From JAVDCA01 sp963819385 (GTDB lineage Bacteria > Pseudomonadota > Alphaproteobacteria > Rhizobiales > Xanthobacteraceae): DNA of 64,000 nucleotides. The notes under the pieces are model-generated. The model made no database searches. It had not been told where the DNA came from and saw only the letters and a list, made by a program, of their open reading frames with translations. The DNA lies in contig CAWFVV010000006.1 in assembly GCA_963819385.1 (NCBI GenBank), forward strand, positions 992,001 to 1,056,000, given 5' to 3'. Every line of letters begins with the position of its first letter. The stretch's first letter is position 1. The position numbers and the translations under genes were made by a program. Below are positions 53,745 to 62,745 of the stretch, piece after piece.

Positions 53745-54651
53745 ATGTCCGCAATCGTGCTCGACGGCAAGGCGATCGGCCGCAAGATTTCGCGAGGTCG
53801 CCAAGGCGCGCGTCGCGACGCTCCGGCACGACACCGGCGCGATGCCCGGGCTCGCCGTCATCCTGGTCGGCAACAACCCGGCCTCGCGGCTTTACGTCAA
53901 CAACAAGCTCAAGGCCTGCGCCGAGGTCGGCATCCGCACCCGCCTGTTCGAATACGACGCGGCCGTCGCCGATACGGTCGTGATCGCCAAGATCGCCGAG
54001 CTCAACCGCGATCCGGCCGTTCACGGCATCCTGGTCCAGCTCCCGCTGCCGCCGCATTTCGACATCCGCGCCGTGCTGCGCACGGTCGCGGCCGAGAAGG
54101 ATGTCGACGGCTTCCACCTCTACAATGTCGGCGGCCTGGTCCTCGGCGAGACCGTGTTTCCGCCGTGCACGCCTTACGGCGTCATGAAGATTCTCGAGTA
54201 TGCCGGCATCGAGATCGAGGGGCGCAACGCCACGATCGTCGGCGCGAGCAACATCGTCGGCAAGCCGATGGCGCTGATGCTGATGCGGCGCGAGGCGACC
54301 GTCGCGGTGTGCCACGTCAAAACGCGCGACCTCGCCCAGTACACGATCCTCGCCGACATCCTCATCGTCGCGGCCGGCGTTCCCAACCTGATCCTGCCGC
54401 AGATGGTGCGCACGGGCGCGGTCGTGATCGACGTCGGCATCAACCGGCTCGCGGACGGCCGTCTGGTCGGCGACGTCGATTTCGACGGCGTGCGACGCAA
54501 GGCCTCCTACATCACGCCGGTGCCTGGCGGCGTCGGGCCGATGACCGTCACGATGCTGCTCGAGAACACGATCTCGGCCGCCGAGCGCGCCACGGGCCTC
54601 GCGCGCCGCGAGATCCAGCCGCTCGACAGCGAGGCGGAGCCCGCAGCCTGA
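53745..54651 (+). pseudogene. folD: Bifunctional methylenetetrahydrofolate dehydrogenase/cyclohydrolase, with one-base frameshift
   Basis: MSAIVLDGKAIGRKI is in one frame and REVAKARVATLRHDTGAMPG in the next; one extra T in the run at about 53790-53792 separates them. The rest is a standard FolD of about 300 residues: VGNNPASRLYVNNKLKACAE (catalytic Tyr and Lys), GILVQLPLPPHFD, EKDVDGFHLYNVGGLVLGE, PCTPYGVMKILEY, VGASNIVGKPMALMLMRREA and VPGGVGPMTVTMLLENT. FolD interconverts one-carbon folates and is usually essential, so an error in the assembly is likely. Confidence 0.9.
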
Positions 54652-54727
54652 CGTTTCGAGACGGCCCGACGTGCCCGCGTGATCCCGTGTGGCTCACGCG
54701 AAGCCTTGCGGGTAAGCTCGACCCGGC

Positions 54728-55435
54728 ATGACTGCATCAGCGGCAATCGGAATCATGTGCAAGGCTCCCCGGCCAGGGCGAGCCAAGACGCGGCTCGCGG
54801 CGATCATCGGCGCAGAGGCTGCTGCGGCGCTCTCCGCCTCGTTCCTGCGTGACGTGGCGTCCGCCATCGAAGCCATTCCGGCCGAGCTCGGTTACACCGG
54901 CTACGGTGTCTATGCGCCGGCGGGCGCCGAGAACGAGCTCCGGCAAGTGCTGCCGCCCTCGTTTCGTCTCCTGCTCCAGGTCGACGCCGATTTCGGCAAC
55001 GTGCTGCACGGAGCCGCACGCGATCTGTTGTCGGCAGGACATGACTGCGCGCTCCTGGTCAACGGCGACAGCCCGACATTGCCGGCCCGGTTGATGGCCG
55101 ACGCCATCTCCGCGTTGCGGCGCGCCGGCGACCGCATGGTGCTCGGGCCCGCAAGCGACGGCGGCTATTACCTGATCGGCCTCAAGTACGCCCATCGCCA
55201 CGTCTTCACCGACATCCCGTGGGGAACGAGCGATGTCGCCCGCCTCACCCTCGAGCGTGCCGCGCAGATCGGACTCGAGGCCGTGCTGCTGCCCGAGTGG
55301 TACGACGTCGACGACACGGAGAGTTTGGATTGGCTGCGCGCGGAGCTCGCCGGGCAATCGGCGCGCTTCCATGATGGCAGCCCGGCGGCGGCGACGCGCG
55401 AGTGCCTCGCGCGCTCCCTGGCAGCCGCCCGGTGA
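54728..55435 (+). CDS. DUF2064/TIGR04282-type nucleotidyl- or glycosyltransferase-like protein
   Basis: 235 residues of the CofC-like transferase fold. CKAPRPGRAKTRLAA is the diagnostic PxPGxxKTRL start, CALLVNGDSPTLPARLMADA the metal/nucleotide-binding GDSPT, VLGPASDGGYYLIGLKYAHR the GPAxDGGYYLIGL block, and DVDDTESLDWLRAEL the tail. The family name refers to association with radical SAM proteins; activity is not proven. The GTG of the next gene overlaps its stop codon, so it heads a four-gene operon. Confidence 0.9.
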   Translation: MTASAAIGIMCKAPRPGRAKTRLAAIIGAEAAAALSASFLRDVASAIEAIPAELGYTGYGVYAPAGAENELRQVLPPSFRLLLQVDADFGNVLHGAARDLLSAGHDCALLVNGDSPTLPARLMADAISALRRAGDRMVLGPASDGGYYLIGLKYAHRHVFTDIPWGTSDVARLTLERAAQIGLEAVLLPEWYDVDDTESLDWLRAELAGQSARFHDGSPAAATRECLARSLAAAR

Positions 55436-56787
55436 GCATCGCGGGCGAGAACGACACGATGGCGGCGCGACCCGCCGCGCCATCTGCCTTCCCTCGGCTC
55501 GCCCTGCTCGGCGTCGTGACCTCGGCGCTCGTGCTCGCGACGCCGTTCGCGTTCTGGAAGGGCGGCGACAACACCTACATGGTGTTTGCGATCGCGACCG
55601 GAATCACCGCCGCCGCCGCGACCCGCGTCGCCGAGCGCTGCTCGACCACGCAGGCGCTCTGGCTCATCGTGACGGTCGCGATCGCGTTGCGGCTCGTCGC
55701 GTTCTCGATCGGTCCGTTCCTGTCCACCGACATCTTTCGTTACATCTGGGACGGCAAGGTTCAGGCGGCGGGCTTCAACCCATATCGATACGTCCCGGCT
55801 GATGCGGCCCTCGCGGCCCTGCGCGACAGCACCATCTATCCCCACATCAACCGGGCGGAATACGCGGTCACGATCTATCCGCCGGTCGCGCAGATGTTCT
55901 TCTTCGTGGTGACGCGGTTCGGCGCGAACGTCACCACCATGAAACTCGCCATGGTGCTGTGTGAAGGCGCGATCGTCGCGTCGATCGTGCTGCTGTTGCG
56001 CCGGCTCGGACGCCCCGTGACGCGGCTCGTCGCCTACGCATGGCATCCCCTGCCGATCTGGGAGATCGCCGGCGACGGTCATATCGACGCGTTGATGACC
56101 GCGCTGATGATGATCGGCCTCTGCCTCGCGCTGTTCGGCCGCGAGTTGCGCGGCGCGGTCGCGATCGCGCTCGGCGCGCTCGCCAAGCCGTTCGCCGTGG
56201 TTCTGCTTCCGGCCGTGTGGCGCCCGTGGGACTGGAAGGCGCCGGCAGCTGTCCTGGCCGTGGTGGCGCTGTGCTATGCGCCCTATCTTTCGGTCGGCTG
56301 GGGCGTGTTCGGTTTTCTTGGCACCGGATACCTGGGTGAGGAGAAGATCGCGAACGGCGACTATCTCTGGCCGCTCGCCGTCTGGCGCCGGCTCGTCGGG
56401 GTGCTGCCCGGAGACGTGTTCGTCTACGGCGCGATCGGCGCCGCCGTGGTCGCGGCGCTCGCCTTGCGCCCTGCTTTTCGCCGAAAAAAATCGCTGCAAC
56501 TCCGGTTGGGGGACATCAACAGGCTGTTACTCGCGTTCCTCTTCCTCCTGTCGCCCAATTATCCGTGGTACTTCCTGATGGCGACGCCGTTCACGGCGCT
56601 GGTCGGCGGCGCCCCGGTCTGGGCGATGACGATTGGCGCCGTCCTGCTCCAGGAGGAAGCGACGTGGGATCCCTTCGTCCCGGTGCTCATTCGCAAATCG
56701 CTTCATGGCGGGGCATTTCTCGTCGCCTGCGCGTACGCACTATGGCGCGCGCGGCGAGCCCGTGAACCGGTGGAGTTGCCATCATGA
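55432..56787 (+). CDS. Multipass membrane glycosyltransferase (GT87/GT-C-like)
   Basis: 451 residues from a GTG overlapping the previous stop (GTGA); ATG at 55459 is an alternative. About ten hydrophobic segments. STDIFRYIWDGKVQAAGFNP is the signature loop (Asp-x2-Arg-Tyr-x-Trp-Asp-Gly) of polyprenyl-phosphate-mannose type GT-C enzymes, and AYAWHPLPIWEIAGDGHIDA and FLFLLSPNYPWYFLMATPFT lie in later loops. It should transfer a sugar from a lipid carrier on the outer face of the inner membrane. Its stop overlaps the start of the radical SAM gene by 4 bases (ATGA). Confidence 0.88.
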   Translation: MSIAGENDTMAARPAAPSAFPRLALLGVVTSALVLATPFAFWKGGDNTYMVFAIATGITAAAATRVAERCSTTQALWLIVTVAIALRLVAFSIGPFLSTDIFRYIWDGKVQAAGFNPYRYVPADAALAALRDSTIYPHINRAEYAVTIYPPVAQMFFFVVTRFGANVTTMKLAMVLCEGAIVASIVLLLRRLGRPVTRLVAYAWHPLPIWEIAGDGHIDALMTALMMIGLCLALFGRELRGAVAIALGALAKPFAVVLLPAVWRPWDWKAPAAVLAVVALCYAPYLSVGWGVFGFLGTGYLGEEKIANGDYLWPLAVWRRLVGVLPGDVFVYGAIGAAVVAALALRPAFRRKKSLQLRLGDINRLLLAFLFLLSPNYPWYFLMATPFTALVGGAPVWAMTIGAVLLQEEATWDPFVPVLIRKSLHGGAFLVACAYALWRARRAREPVELPS

Positions 56788-57863
56788 GCGCAGCGCCACC
56801 TGACGATGCGGCGCGCAGCAGCGTCGATCCGCGCCGCTACCACGAAGCGATCGCCGCGGATCGCGGCGTTGCGGCGGCGCAATTGCCGGTCTGCCTCTAT
56901 CTCGAGACGACCAATCGCTGCAATTTGCTGTGCACGACCTGCCCGCGCACCTACGAGGAGCTCGAGCCCCCGGCCGACATGAGCTGGGAGCTCTTCGTGT
57001 CTATCGTCGATCAAGTGCCCGGCCTCGCGCGCGCGGTGCTGCATGGTGTCGGCGAGCCCATGCTGGTCAAGGACCTGCCCAGGATGGTCCGCTATCTCAA
57101 GGATCGCGGCGTCTATGTGCTGTTCAACACCAACGGGACAGTGCTGAACGAACGCAACGGCCGCGCGCTGATCGCGGCCGGGCTCGACGAGCTGCGCGTC
57201 TCGCTCGACGCCGCCAACGCCGAAAGCTACCGCGCGGTGCGCGGAAAGAACTACTTCAACCGCATCCTCAAGAATGTCCGCCGTTTTCGCGACCTGCAGG
57301 AGCGCGAAGGCCACACCAAGCCGAGCGTCTCGGCCTGGCTGACCGGTCTCAGGGAGACGGTCGAGGAGCTGCCGGCGTTCGTGCGCGTGGCGGCCGAGGC
57401 CGGAATTCGCGAAGTCTATCTGCAGCGTCTGGTCTTCTTCGACGAGCATGCGATCGGGATGGCGACACCGGATCAGGCCCTGTTCGAACGAATGACGCGC
57501 GAGGAAGCGCACTATCTCGACGAGGCGGAAGCGCTCGCACGCTCGCTCGGCATTACGTTCAGCGCGTCGGGGGCGGCCTCCGAGCCCGGCGTGAGCCTGC
57601 GCAAGAGCGACGACCGCTCGCCCTGGTCGCTCTGCCGGCGCCCGTGGTCGCTGATGTATTTCACCGCCAACGGGCGCGCGCTGCCGTGCTGTATCGCGCC
57701 GTTTTCCCAGCGCGGCTACGAGCACTACACGCTTGGCGACGCCACGCAGGCAACGCTGCGCGAGATCTGGAACGGACCTGCCTATCAGGCGTTCCGGGCC
57801 GCGCTGCTCTCGGACGCTCCGCCCAAGGCCTGCGCGAATTGCGGCCTGCGCTGGAGCCTCTGA
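56784..57863 (+). CDS. Radical SAM protein with SPASM-like C-terminal domain
   Basis: 359 residues. VCLYLETTNRCNLLCTTCPR contains the CxxxCxxC that binds the SAM-cleaving 4Fe-4S cluster. VLHGVGEPMLVKDLPRM is the GEP motif, and FNTNGTVL and DELRVSLDAANAESY are TIM-barrel strands. The C-terminal part has several Cys (LCRRPW, PCCIAPF, ACANCGLRW) as in SPASM proteins, which hold auxiliary clusters. No peptide substrate gene is nearby. Position between glycosyltransferases suggests it modifies a sugar or lipid-linked intermediate, which is inference. Confidence 0.9.
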   Translation: MSAAPPDDAARSSVDPRRYHEAIAADRGVAAAQLPVCLYLETTNRCNLLCTTCPRTYEELEPPADMSWELFVSIVDQVPGLARAVLHGVGEPMLVKDLPRMVRYLKDRGVYVLFNTNGTVLNERNGRALIAAGLDELRVSLDAANAESYRAVRGKNYFNRILKNVRRFRDLQEREGHTKPSVSAWLTGLRETVEELPAFVRVAAEAGIREVYLQRLVFFDEHAIGMATPDQALFERMTREEAHYLDEAEALARSLGITFSASGAASEPGVSLRKSDDRSPWSLCRRPWSLMYFTANGRALPCCIAPFSQRGYEHYTLGDATQATLREIWNGPAYQAFRAALLSDAPPKACANCGLRWSL

Positions 57864-57868
57864 CCAAT

Positions 57869-58617
57869 ATGCGCGCCGGCGACGCGGGCGGGCCGGTGGT
57901 CTCGGCCGTCATCCCGTGCCTCGACGAGGAGGACGCGATCGGCCGCGTCGTCGCATCGGTGCTCCAGCAGGGCGTCGCCGAGGTCATCGTGGTCGACGGC
58001 GGCTCGCGCGACGCGACCGTCGAACGCGCGCGTGCCGCCGGCGCGCGGGTCGTGCTCGAGCCGCAGCGCGGCTACGGCCGTGCCGTCCAGCGCGGGATCG
58101 CGGAGGCGCGCCGCGACGCCGACATTCTCCTGTTCATCGACGGCGACGGCAGCGATCCCGCCGAGTTCATTCCGCAACTAGTCGCGCCGATTGCCGAAAA
58201 CCGCGCCGCCTTCACGCACGGGTCCCGCGTCGGGGGGAGCGCGAGCCCGGCAGCCTGTCGTTCCAGCAGGTCGTTGCCGGCCATCTCGCCGGCCTGCTCA
58301 TCCGCCTGATCTATCGCGCCCGCTTCACCGACATGTCGCCGTATCGCGCGATCAGGCGCGATACGCTCGAGCGCCTCGGCATGCAGGAGACCGGCTTCGG
58401 CTGGAACCTGGAGATGCTCATGCGCGTCGCCGCGGCCGGGATCGCGACCGACGAGATCGCGGTCGGTCAAAGGCGACGCATCGGCGGCGTGTCGAAGGTT
58501 TCCGGCAACGCCGTCGCGGGCCTCAAGGCGGCGATCGCCATCGTCACGACGTTCGTGCGGCTCGCGCTTTCGCTCCGCCGCGCCCGCGCCCGCGCCCGCG
58601 CCGCGCGAGCGCTGTGA
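57869..58617 (+). pseudogene. GT2 family glycosyltransferase (DPM1-like), with one frameshift
   Basis: The first part (VVSAVIPCLDEEDAIGRVVA, VIVVDGGSRDATVERARAAG, GYGRAVQRGIAEARRDADIL, LFIDGDGSDP with the DxD) is in one frame, and the remainder (GEREPGSLSFQQVVAGHLAG, RFTDMSPYRAIRRDTLERLG, IGGVSKVSGN) is in another. The shift falls at the run of six G near 58227-58232, a typical place for a base-count error. The total of about 249 residues fits dolichyl/polyprenyl-phosphate sugar synthases. It starts 6 bases after the radical SAM gene. Its end overlaps the phosphorylase gene on the other strand by 74 bases. Confidence 0.85.
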
Positions 58618-59416
58618 CGATGACCTCGAGCACGTTGAGCGCATCGCTCGTACCGTCGGATTCGCCCTTCTCGAAATCGAGCTCCGCCTGCCCCATCGTG
58701 TTGGTGACATGGGCGAGGCACAGGACGGATGCGTTCCGCGCCCGGGCGAATGTATAAAGCGCCGCTGCTTCCATCTCGACCGCGAGAACGCCTTTCGCGC
58801 GCGCTGCCGCGATCGCGGCGGCCGTCTCGCGGAACGGCGCATCGGTCGTCCAGCTTGCTCCGACCTCGACCCGCAGGCCCGCGCGCCGCAGGGCCCCGAC
58901 CGCGGTCGCGACCATGTCCGGCTCGGCGCGAGCAAACTCGGCCGGGGCCGCGTAGTGATAGCTCGTCCCTTCGTCGCGCAAGGCGCGGTCGATCACCACG
59001 AAATAGGGCGGCGGTCCGGCCGGAACGATCTGTCCCGCCGACGTGAGGCTGAGCAGATGGCGGCATCCGCACGCAAACAGCTCTTCGGCGATCAGGACGG
59101 CATACGGCGCGCCGACCGCGCAGGCCACGATCCCGACCGTCGCGTTCCCGAGCCGAAAGGTGTGAAGATCCGTATGGTAGCAGGGCCAATCCGCAAACGG
59201 CTTCGCGCGGCCGGCCTTGTGCAGATGCCGCAGGATGTCGCCATCCGGGTCGAGGACGCATACCGACGGCACGTCGACCGACTTCAGCTTTTTCTGCCGC
59301 CGCGCTTCGCGCAGCAGCGCAGCCGGCACGAACACCGATGCGGCGCGCGGCGACTTGTTGCGCAGGATCGGCCATGCGGGAGGTCTCGGCCCGGTCGCGC
59401 GACGCGCCATGTTCAT
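58544..59416 (-). CDS. Nucleoside phosphorylase family protein (uridine phosphorylase-like)
   Basis: 290 residues from ATG at 59416 (MNMARRATG); ATG at 59410 is also possible. VGIVACAVGAPYAVLIAEEL, LLSLTSAGQIVPAGPPPYFV, DEGTSYHY and VLAVEMEAAALYTFARARNA (purine/uridine phosphorylase EMEA motif) are clear; a late TNTMGQAELDFEKGESDG loop follows. It would split a nucleoside with phosphate. The N-terminus is longer than usual. Convergent with the GT2 gene. Confidence 0.87.
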   Translation of the reverse strand: MNMARRATGPRPPAWPILRNKSPRAASVFVPAALLREARRQKKLKSVDVPSVCVLDPDGDILRHLHKAGRAKPFADWPCYHTDLHTFRLGNATVGIVACAVGAPYAVLIAEELFACGCRHLLSLTSAGQIVPAGPPPYFVVIDRALRDEGTSYHYAAPAEFARAEPDMVATAVGALRRAGLRVEVGASWTTDAPFRETAAAIAAARAKGVLAVEMEAAALYTFARARNASVLCLAHVTNTMGQAELDFEKGESDGTSDALNVLEVIVTALARRGRGRGRGGAKARAARTS

Positions 59417-59438
59417 CAAACCCGATGCAATGATGGCG

Positions 59439-60098
59439 TCAGCCCGCCGCGTGGAGAATCCGACCGACGACCCCCGTCGCGTCGCGCACCGCGGGCGAGT
59501 GGCGGCGTAGCCAGGCATCCGCGCCGAGGCTGCGGCCGGCGGCGTGCAGCGCGAAGATGAACATCAGCAGTGCCAGGAAGATGTACGACCACGACCATTC
59601 CGCCGGATTGCCGGGAATATAGATGCCGAGCCAAAGCTGCAGCACGAACAGGATCGCGAGCACGCCCACGAGGCGGACGCCGAGACCGAGGATGAGGCAG
59701 GACGCGAAGGTGAACTCCGCGAGGAAGACGACCGGGCCGAATATGTAAAGATACGGCAAGAGCACGTTGGTCACGAGCTCGCGGTGGATCTCGAAGGCCG
59801 CGCGTGTCGCCTCCTGCTGGGTCCAGTACTGCAAACCGCCGCCGACCGGCAGCGGCAGCTTCCACAGCATGCCCTCGAACCACATGCAGCCGATCAGGAC
59901 GCGCGCGACCCACATGCCGAGGTTGCGGCCGGTGCGCTGCGCGGGGTCTTCGCGCCAATTGCGGATTGCCAGCATGATGCTCGCTGCCATCAGGGCAAAA
60001 AATATCGCGAGCACGAGAAAGCGCCAGCCGCCGAGATTGAGGTAGTCGTCCGTATTGGCGGTCAGGAACTTCCAGACGTCGGTGATCGGATTGCGCAT
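59439..60098 (-). CDS. DoxX/DoxD-like membrane protein
   Basis: 219 residues with about five hydrophobic segments (FLVLAIFFALMAASIMLAI, VARVLIGCMWFEGMLWKL, YLYIFGPVVFLAEFTFASCL, LVGVLAILFVLQLWLGIYI, YIFLALLMFIFALHAAGRSL). The pattern R-V-x-IG-x-x-W near the second helix and a Glu in the third (AEFT) resemble DoxX/DoxD proteins, some of which are quinone-linked thiosulfate oxidoreductase subunits. GGGAGG lies upstream of ATG 60098. It is just upstream of the phosphorylase gene on the same strand. Confidence 0.8.
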   Translation of the reverse strand: MRNPITDVWKFLTANTDDYLNLGGWRFLVLAIFFALMAASIMLAIRNWREDPAQRTGRNLGMWVARVLIGCMWFEGMLWKLPLPVGGGLQYWTQQEATRAAFEIHRELVTNVLLPYLYIFGPVVFLAEFTFASCLILGLGVRLVGVLAILFVLQLWLGIYIPGNPAEWSWSYIFLALLMFIFALHAAGRSLGADAWLRRHSPAVRDATGVVGRILHAAG

Positions 60099-60287
60099 CG
60101 GCGGCCTCCCCTCAAGGCATGGTGCTGAGCGGGGTCACCATGCTCCCCAACGACTAGCGCACGCGGCTCGCCGTCACGGTCAACCATTATGTGGCAAGCC
60201 TCGCGAAAGCCACAGCTTCCGACTGGAAGCAAGTTCACATTTCGGCGTGTCGGCGCGGCTCACATGGTCACGCCGGCGTGACCAGCC

Positions 60288-61262
60288 TCACGCCGCGAGC
60301 CGCGCCCGGTCATGCGGCTGCGCGTAGTCGACCGGCGTGCCCTTCGGAATGATGCCGAGCGGATTGACCTTCCGGATCGTGTAATAGTTGATCACGTAGT
60401 GCCGCGGCTTCACGGTCGCGGCGATGCCGGGCACCGCATAGAGCTCGCGCATGTAGTTGAGCAGGTTCGGATAGTCGGCGATGCGCTGCCGGTTGCACTT
60501 GAACAGCGAGAAGTACGCGACATCGAAGCGCACCAGCGTGGGAAACAGGCGCCAGTCGGCCTCGGTGATCTGCCGGCCGATCAGGTAGCGCTGCCGGCCG
60601 AGCCGCGCCTCCAGCTCATCGAGCGTCGCGAACAACGCATCGTAGGACGCCTCGTAGGCTTCCTGCGAGCGCGCGAAGCCGCAGCGATAGACGCCGTTGT
60701 TGATGCTGGCGTAGACGGTCTCGTTGACGCGATCGATCTCGGCGCGCAACGGCGCCGGATAGAAATCCGTGTCGTCGCCCGTAATGCCTTTGAACTCGCT
60801 GTTGAGCATGCGGATGATCTCGGACAACTCGTTGTTGACGATCCGCCCGGTCTTCTTGTCCCACAGCGTCGGCACCGTGACCTTGCCGGTGTAGTGCTGG
60901 TCGCTCGCCGTGTAGGCCTCGTGCAGGTAGCGAAATCCGTTGACGGTGTCGGGCGTGCACTCCGGAAACGCCGGATTGCTCTCGAACGTCCAGCCCTGGT
61001 CCTTCAGCCCCGGGATCGCGTAGGCGACCGAGATCGCGCCCTCGAGCTTCTTGAGCGCGCGATAGATCAGCGTGCGGTGCGCCCACGGGCAGGCATGCGC
61101 GACGTAGAGGTGATAGCGGTTCGCCTCGGCCGCAAAGCCCGACGAGCCGTCCGCTGTGACGCGGTCGCGGAAACGGCTGTCGACGCGCTTGAACTCGCCG
61201 GCGCGCCCGGTCTCCTGCGGCAGTTCCTCGTCGCGCCAGATGCCGTCGATCAATACGCCCAT
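60288..61262 (-). CDS. yqjG: Glutathionyl-hydroquinone reductase (Xi-class GST)
   Basis: 324 residues, intact. GSSGFAAEANRYHLYVAHAC runs into the catalytic CPWAHR motif. IISVAYAIPGL-like ISVAYAIPGLKDQGWTFESN, VPTLWDKKTGRIVNNELSEI, ITEADWRLFPTLVRFDVAYF and FKCNRQRIADYPNL follow, all typical of the Xi class. It reduces glutathionyl-hydroquinones using glutathione. AGAGAG lies close before the ATG. A decayed paralogue lies at 17241-18217; this copy is the probable source of the cell's activity. Confidence 0.95.
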   Translation of the reverse strand: MGVLIDGIWRDEELPQETGRAGEFKRVDSRFRDRVTADGSSGFAAEANRYHLYVAHACPWAHRTLIYRALKKLEGAISVAYAIPGLKDQGWTFESNPAFPECTPDTVNGFRYLHEAYTASDQHYTGKVTVPTLWDKKTGRIVNNELSEIIRMLNSEFKGITGDDTDFYPAPLRAEIDRVNETVYASINNGVYRCGFARSQEAYEASYDALFATLDELEARLGRQRYLIGRQITEADWRLFPTLVRFDVAYFSLFKCNRQRIADYPNLLNYMRELYAVPGIAATVKPRHYVINYYTIRKVNPLGIIPKGTPVDYAQPHDRARLAA

Positions 61263-61299
61263 GCTTCATTCTCTCTTTCAGTTCAACATATAAGGCGCC

Positions 61300-61399
61300 G
61301 TAGGGTGGGCAACCGCGCCCGGACGTCCGCGTGGGCAAAATCGCTTACGCGCGGTTGCCCACGCGGAGGGGCATCGCCATGCGATTTTGCCCACCCTAC
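61300..61399. repeat. Palindromic repeat (GTAGGGTGGGCAA / TTGCCCACCCTAC family)
   Basis: Outer arms at 61300-61312 and 61387-61399 are perfect complements; inner arms GCGTGGGCAA and TTGCCCACGC pair too. The right end overlaps the stop codon of hlyU, which is read from the repeat itself. Confidence 0.85.
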
Positions 61400-61689
61400 C
61401 CGAAAATCCGGTCGCCCTGCAGGTCGATCATCTGCTTGGCCTTCGACACCGAGAACGCGATCGCGTCATCGCGGTTCGGATGCGTGTCGGCGCGCACGAA
61501 GCGGTGCTCGCGCACGCCGTCCGGGCCGTCCTTCTCGATCATGCCGGCGGTCTGGAAGACGTCGTTGTTGCGATAGGGCGCCGGCTTGATGCGGAAGCCC
61601 TTGTACTCGACCGTCTCGGCGGGTTGGCCAGCGCCGCCGCCGGCTCCGGCGCCGAGACTGCCCAGCAGGGATTTGAGTTTCGCGAACAT
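61396..61689 (-). CDS. hlyU: HlyU-family protein
   Basis: 97 residues, the family length. A short hydrophobic N-terminus with a Gly/Ala-rich link, then ETVEYKGFRIKPAPYRNND, AGMIEKDGPDGVREHRFVRA and DTHPNRDDAIAFSVSKAKQM IDLQGDRIF, the conserved HlyU block. HlyU was named as an activator of haemolysin genes, but in alphaproteobacteria its role is not established. The stop codon lies within the end of the repeat 61300-61399. Confidence 0.9.
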   Translation of the reverse strand: MFAKLKSLLGSLGAGAGGGAGQPAETVEYKGFRIKPAPYRNNDVFQTAGMIEKDGPDGVREHRFVRADTHPNRDDAIAFSVSKAKQMIDLQGDRIFG

Positions 61690-61736
61690 CGCTCGCCCTC
61701 ATGGTGTTGCGCCAGCATAGACCATTTATCGTCGCG

Positions 61737-62654
61737 TCAGAACGTCCGGCGCAGCGCCGGCGCCTGCTCGGTCACGTAGCTCCACAGCCGCTGCGCGATC
61801 GGCCCATGCGGATGAATGCGCCGGCGCGCCGCGACGATCTCGGCGCGGCCGCCCGCGAAGTGGCGCCCCGTGATCGCCGCCAGCCGCCCGTCGCGCAATT
61901 CGGACGCAACCAGGAACTCCGGCATGTGGCCCCAGCCCATGCGCTGCAGGATGATCTCCTTCTTCATCAGCTGGTCGCTCACGGTCCAGCGGCGCGAGCC
62001 TTCGACGAGAAAATAGTCGCGCCCAGGCGGCCGGCGTGCGCTGTCGCGGATCACGCATTGCACCTGGTCGCGCATCTGCTCCGGCGTGATCGTGTCGGTC
62101 ACCGCAAACGGCAAGAAGCCGGGCGCCACCACGGGAATGACCTGCACGCCGAAGAGATCGATGAACTCGAAGCGCGTGTCGCTCTTGTCGATATGATGGA
62201 TGATGAGGTCCGCCTCGCCGTCGAACAGGCGCTCCCACGGGCCCGAGATCGCCTCGAAATGCAGGTTGAGCCGCGTGCCCGGGCAGCCGTCGAAGAAGCG
62301 GCGCAGCAGGCCGAGGGTTTCCGGCAACGGGCAGAGATCGCCGATGACGATCGTGAGCTCGCTCTCCTCGCCCATCGCAAGCTGGGCGGCGTGATTGCGC
62401 AACAGGCCGAGCTCGTCGAGAAGCACCCGCGTGCGCTGGTGGAACGAGCGCCCGGCCTCGGTCAGCGTGACGCGATAGCCGGCGCGGTCGAACAGGGTGA
62501 GGCCGAGCTGCGCCTCCAGGTTCTTCACCGCCGCAAACACGGTGGGATAAGTCCGTCGCAGCTTGTCGGCGGCGGCCTGGAAACTTCCTTCCACCACGAC
62601 GGCGTCGAAGCAGACGAGCTGTTGGATCGTCAGGCCATCCATTGTCGGCATCAT
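61737..62654 (-). CDS. LysR-family transcriptional regulator
   Basis: 305 residues. Helix-turn-helix at the N-terminus (LVCFDAVVVEGSFQAAADKL, YPTVFAAVKNLEAQLGLTLF, DRAGYRVTLTEAGRSF) and an effector domain from about residue 95 (ESELTIVIGDLCPLPETLGL). ATG at 62642 (MDGLTIQQL) is an alternative start. It diverges from the oxidoreductase at 62746 with a 91-base gap that includes an AT-rich part (ACAGTATTTTGTTCTAT), so it probably regulates that gene. Confidence 0.92.
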   Translation of the reverse strand: MMPTMDGLTIQQLVCFDAVVVEGSFQAAADKLRRTYPTVFAAVKNLEAQLGLTLFDRAGYRVTLTEAGRSFHQRTRVLLDELGLLRNHAAQLAMGEESELTIVIGDLCPLPETLGLLRRFFDGCPGTRLNLHFEAISGPWERLFDGEADLIIHHIDKSDTRFEFIDLFGVQVIPVVAPGFLPFAVTDTITPEQMRDQVQCVIRDSARRPPGRDYFLVEGSRRWTVSDQLMKKEIILQRMGWGHMPEFLVASELRDGRLAAITGRHFAGGRAEIVAARRRIHPHGPIAQRLWSYVTEQAPALRRTF

Positions 62655-62745
62655 CTACAATGAATGACAGTATTTTGTTCTATCCGTCAAATCACTCCCC
62701 GGCTACATCGCGGCCCTCAATCGCAAGGCAGAGGGAGCAACCACC

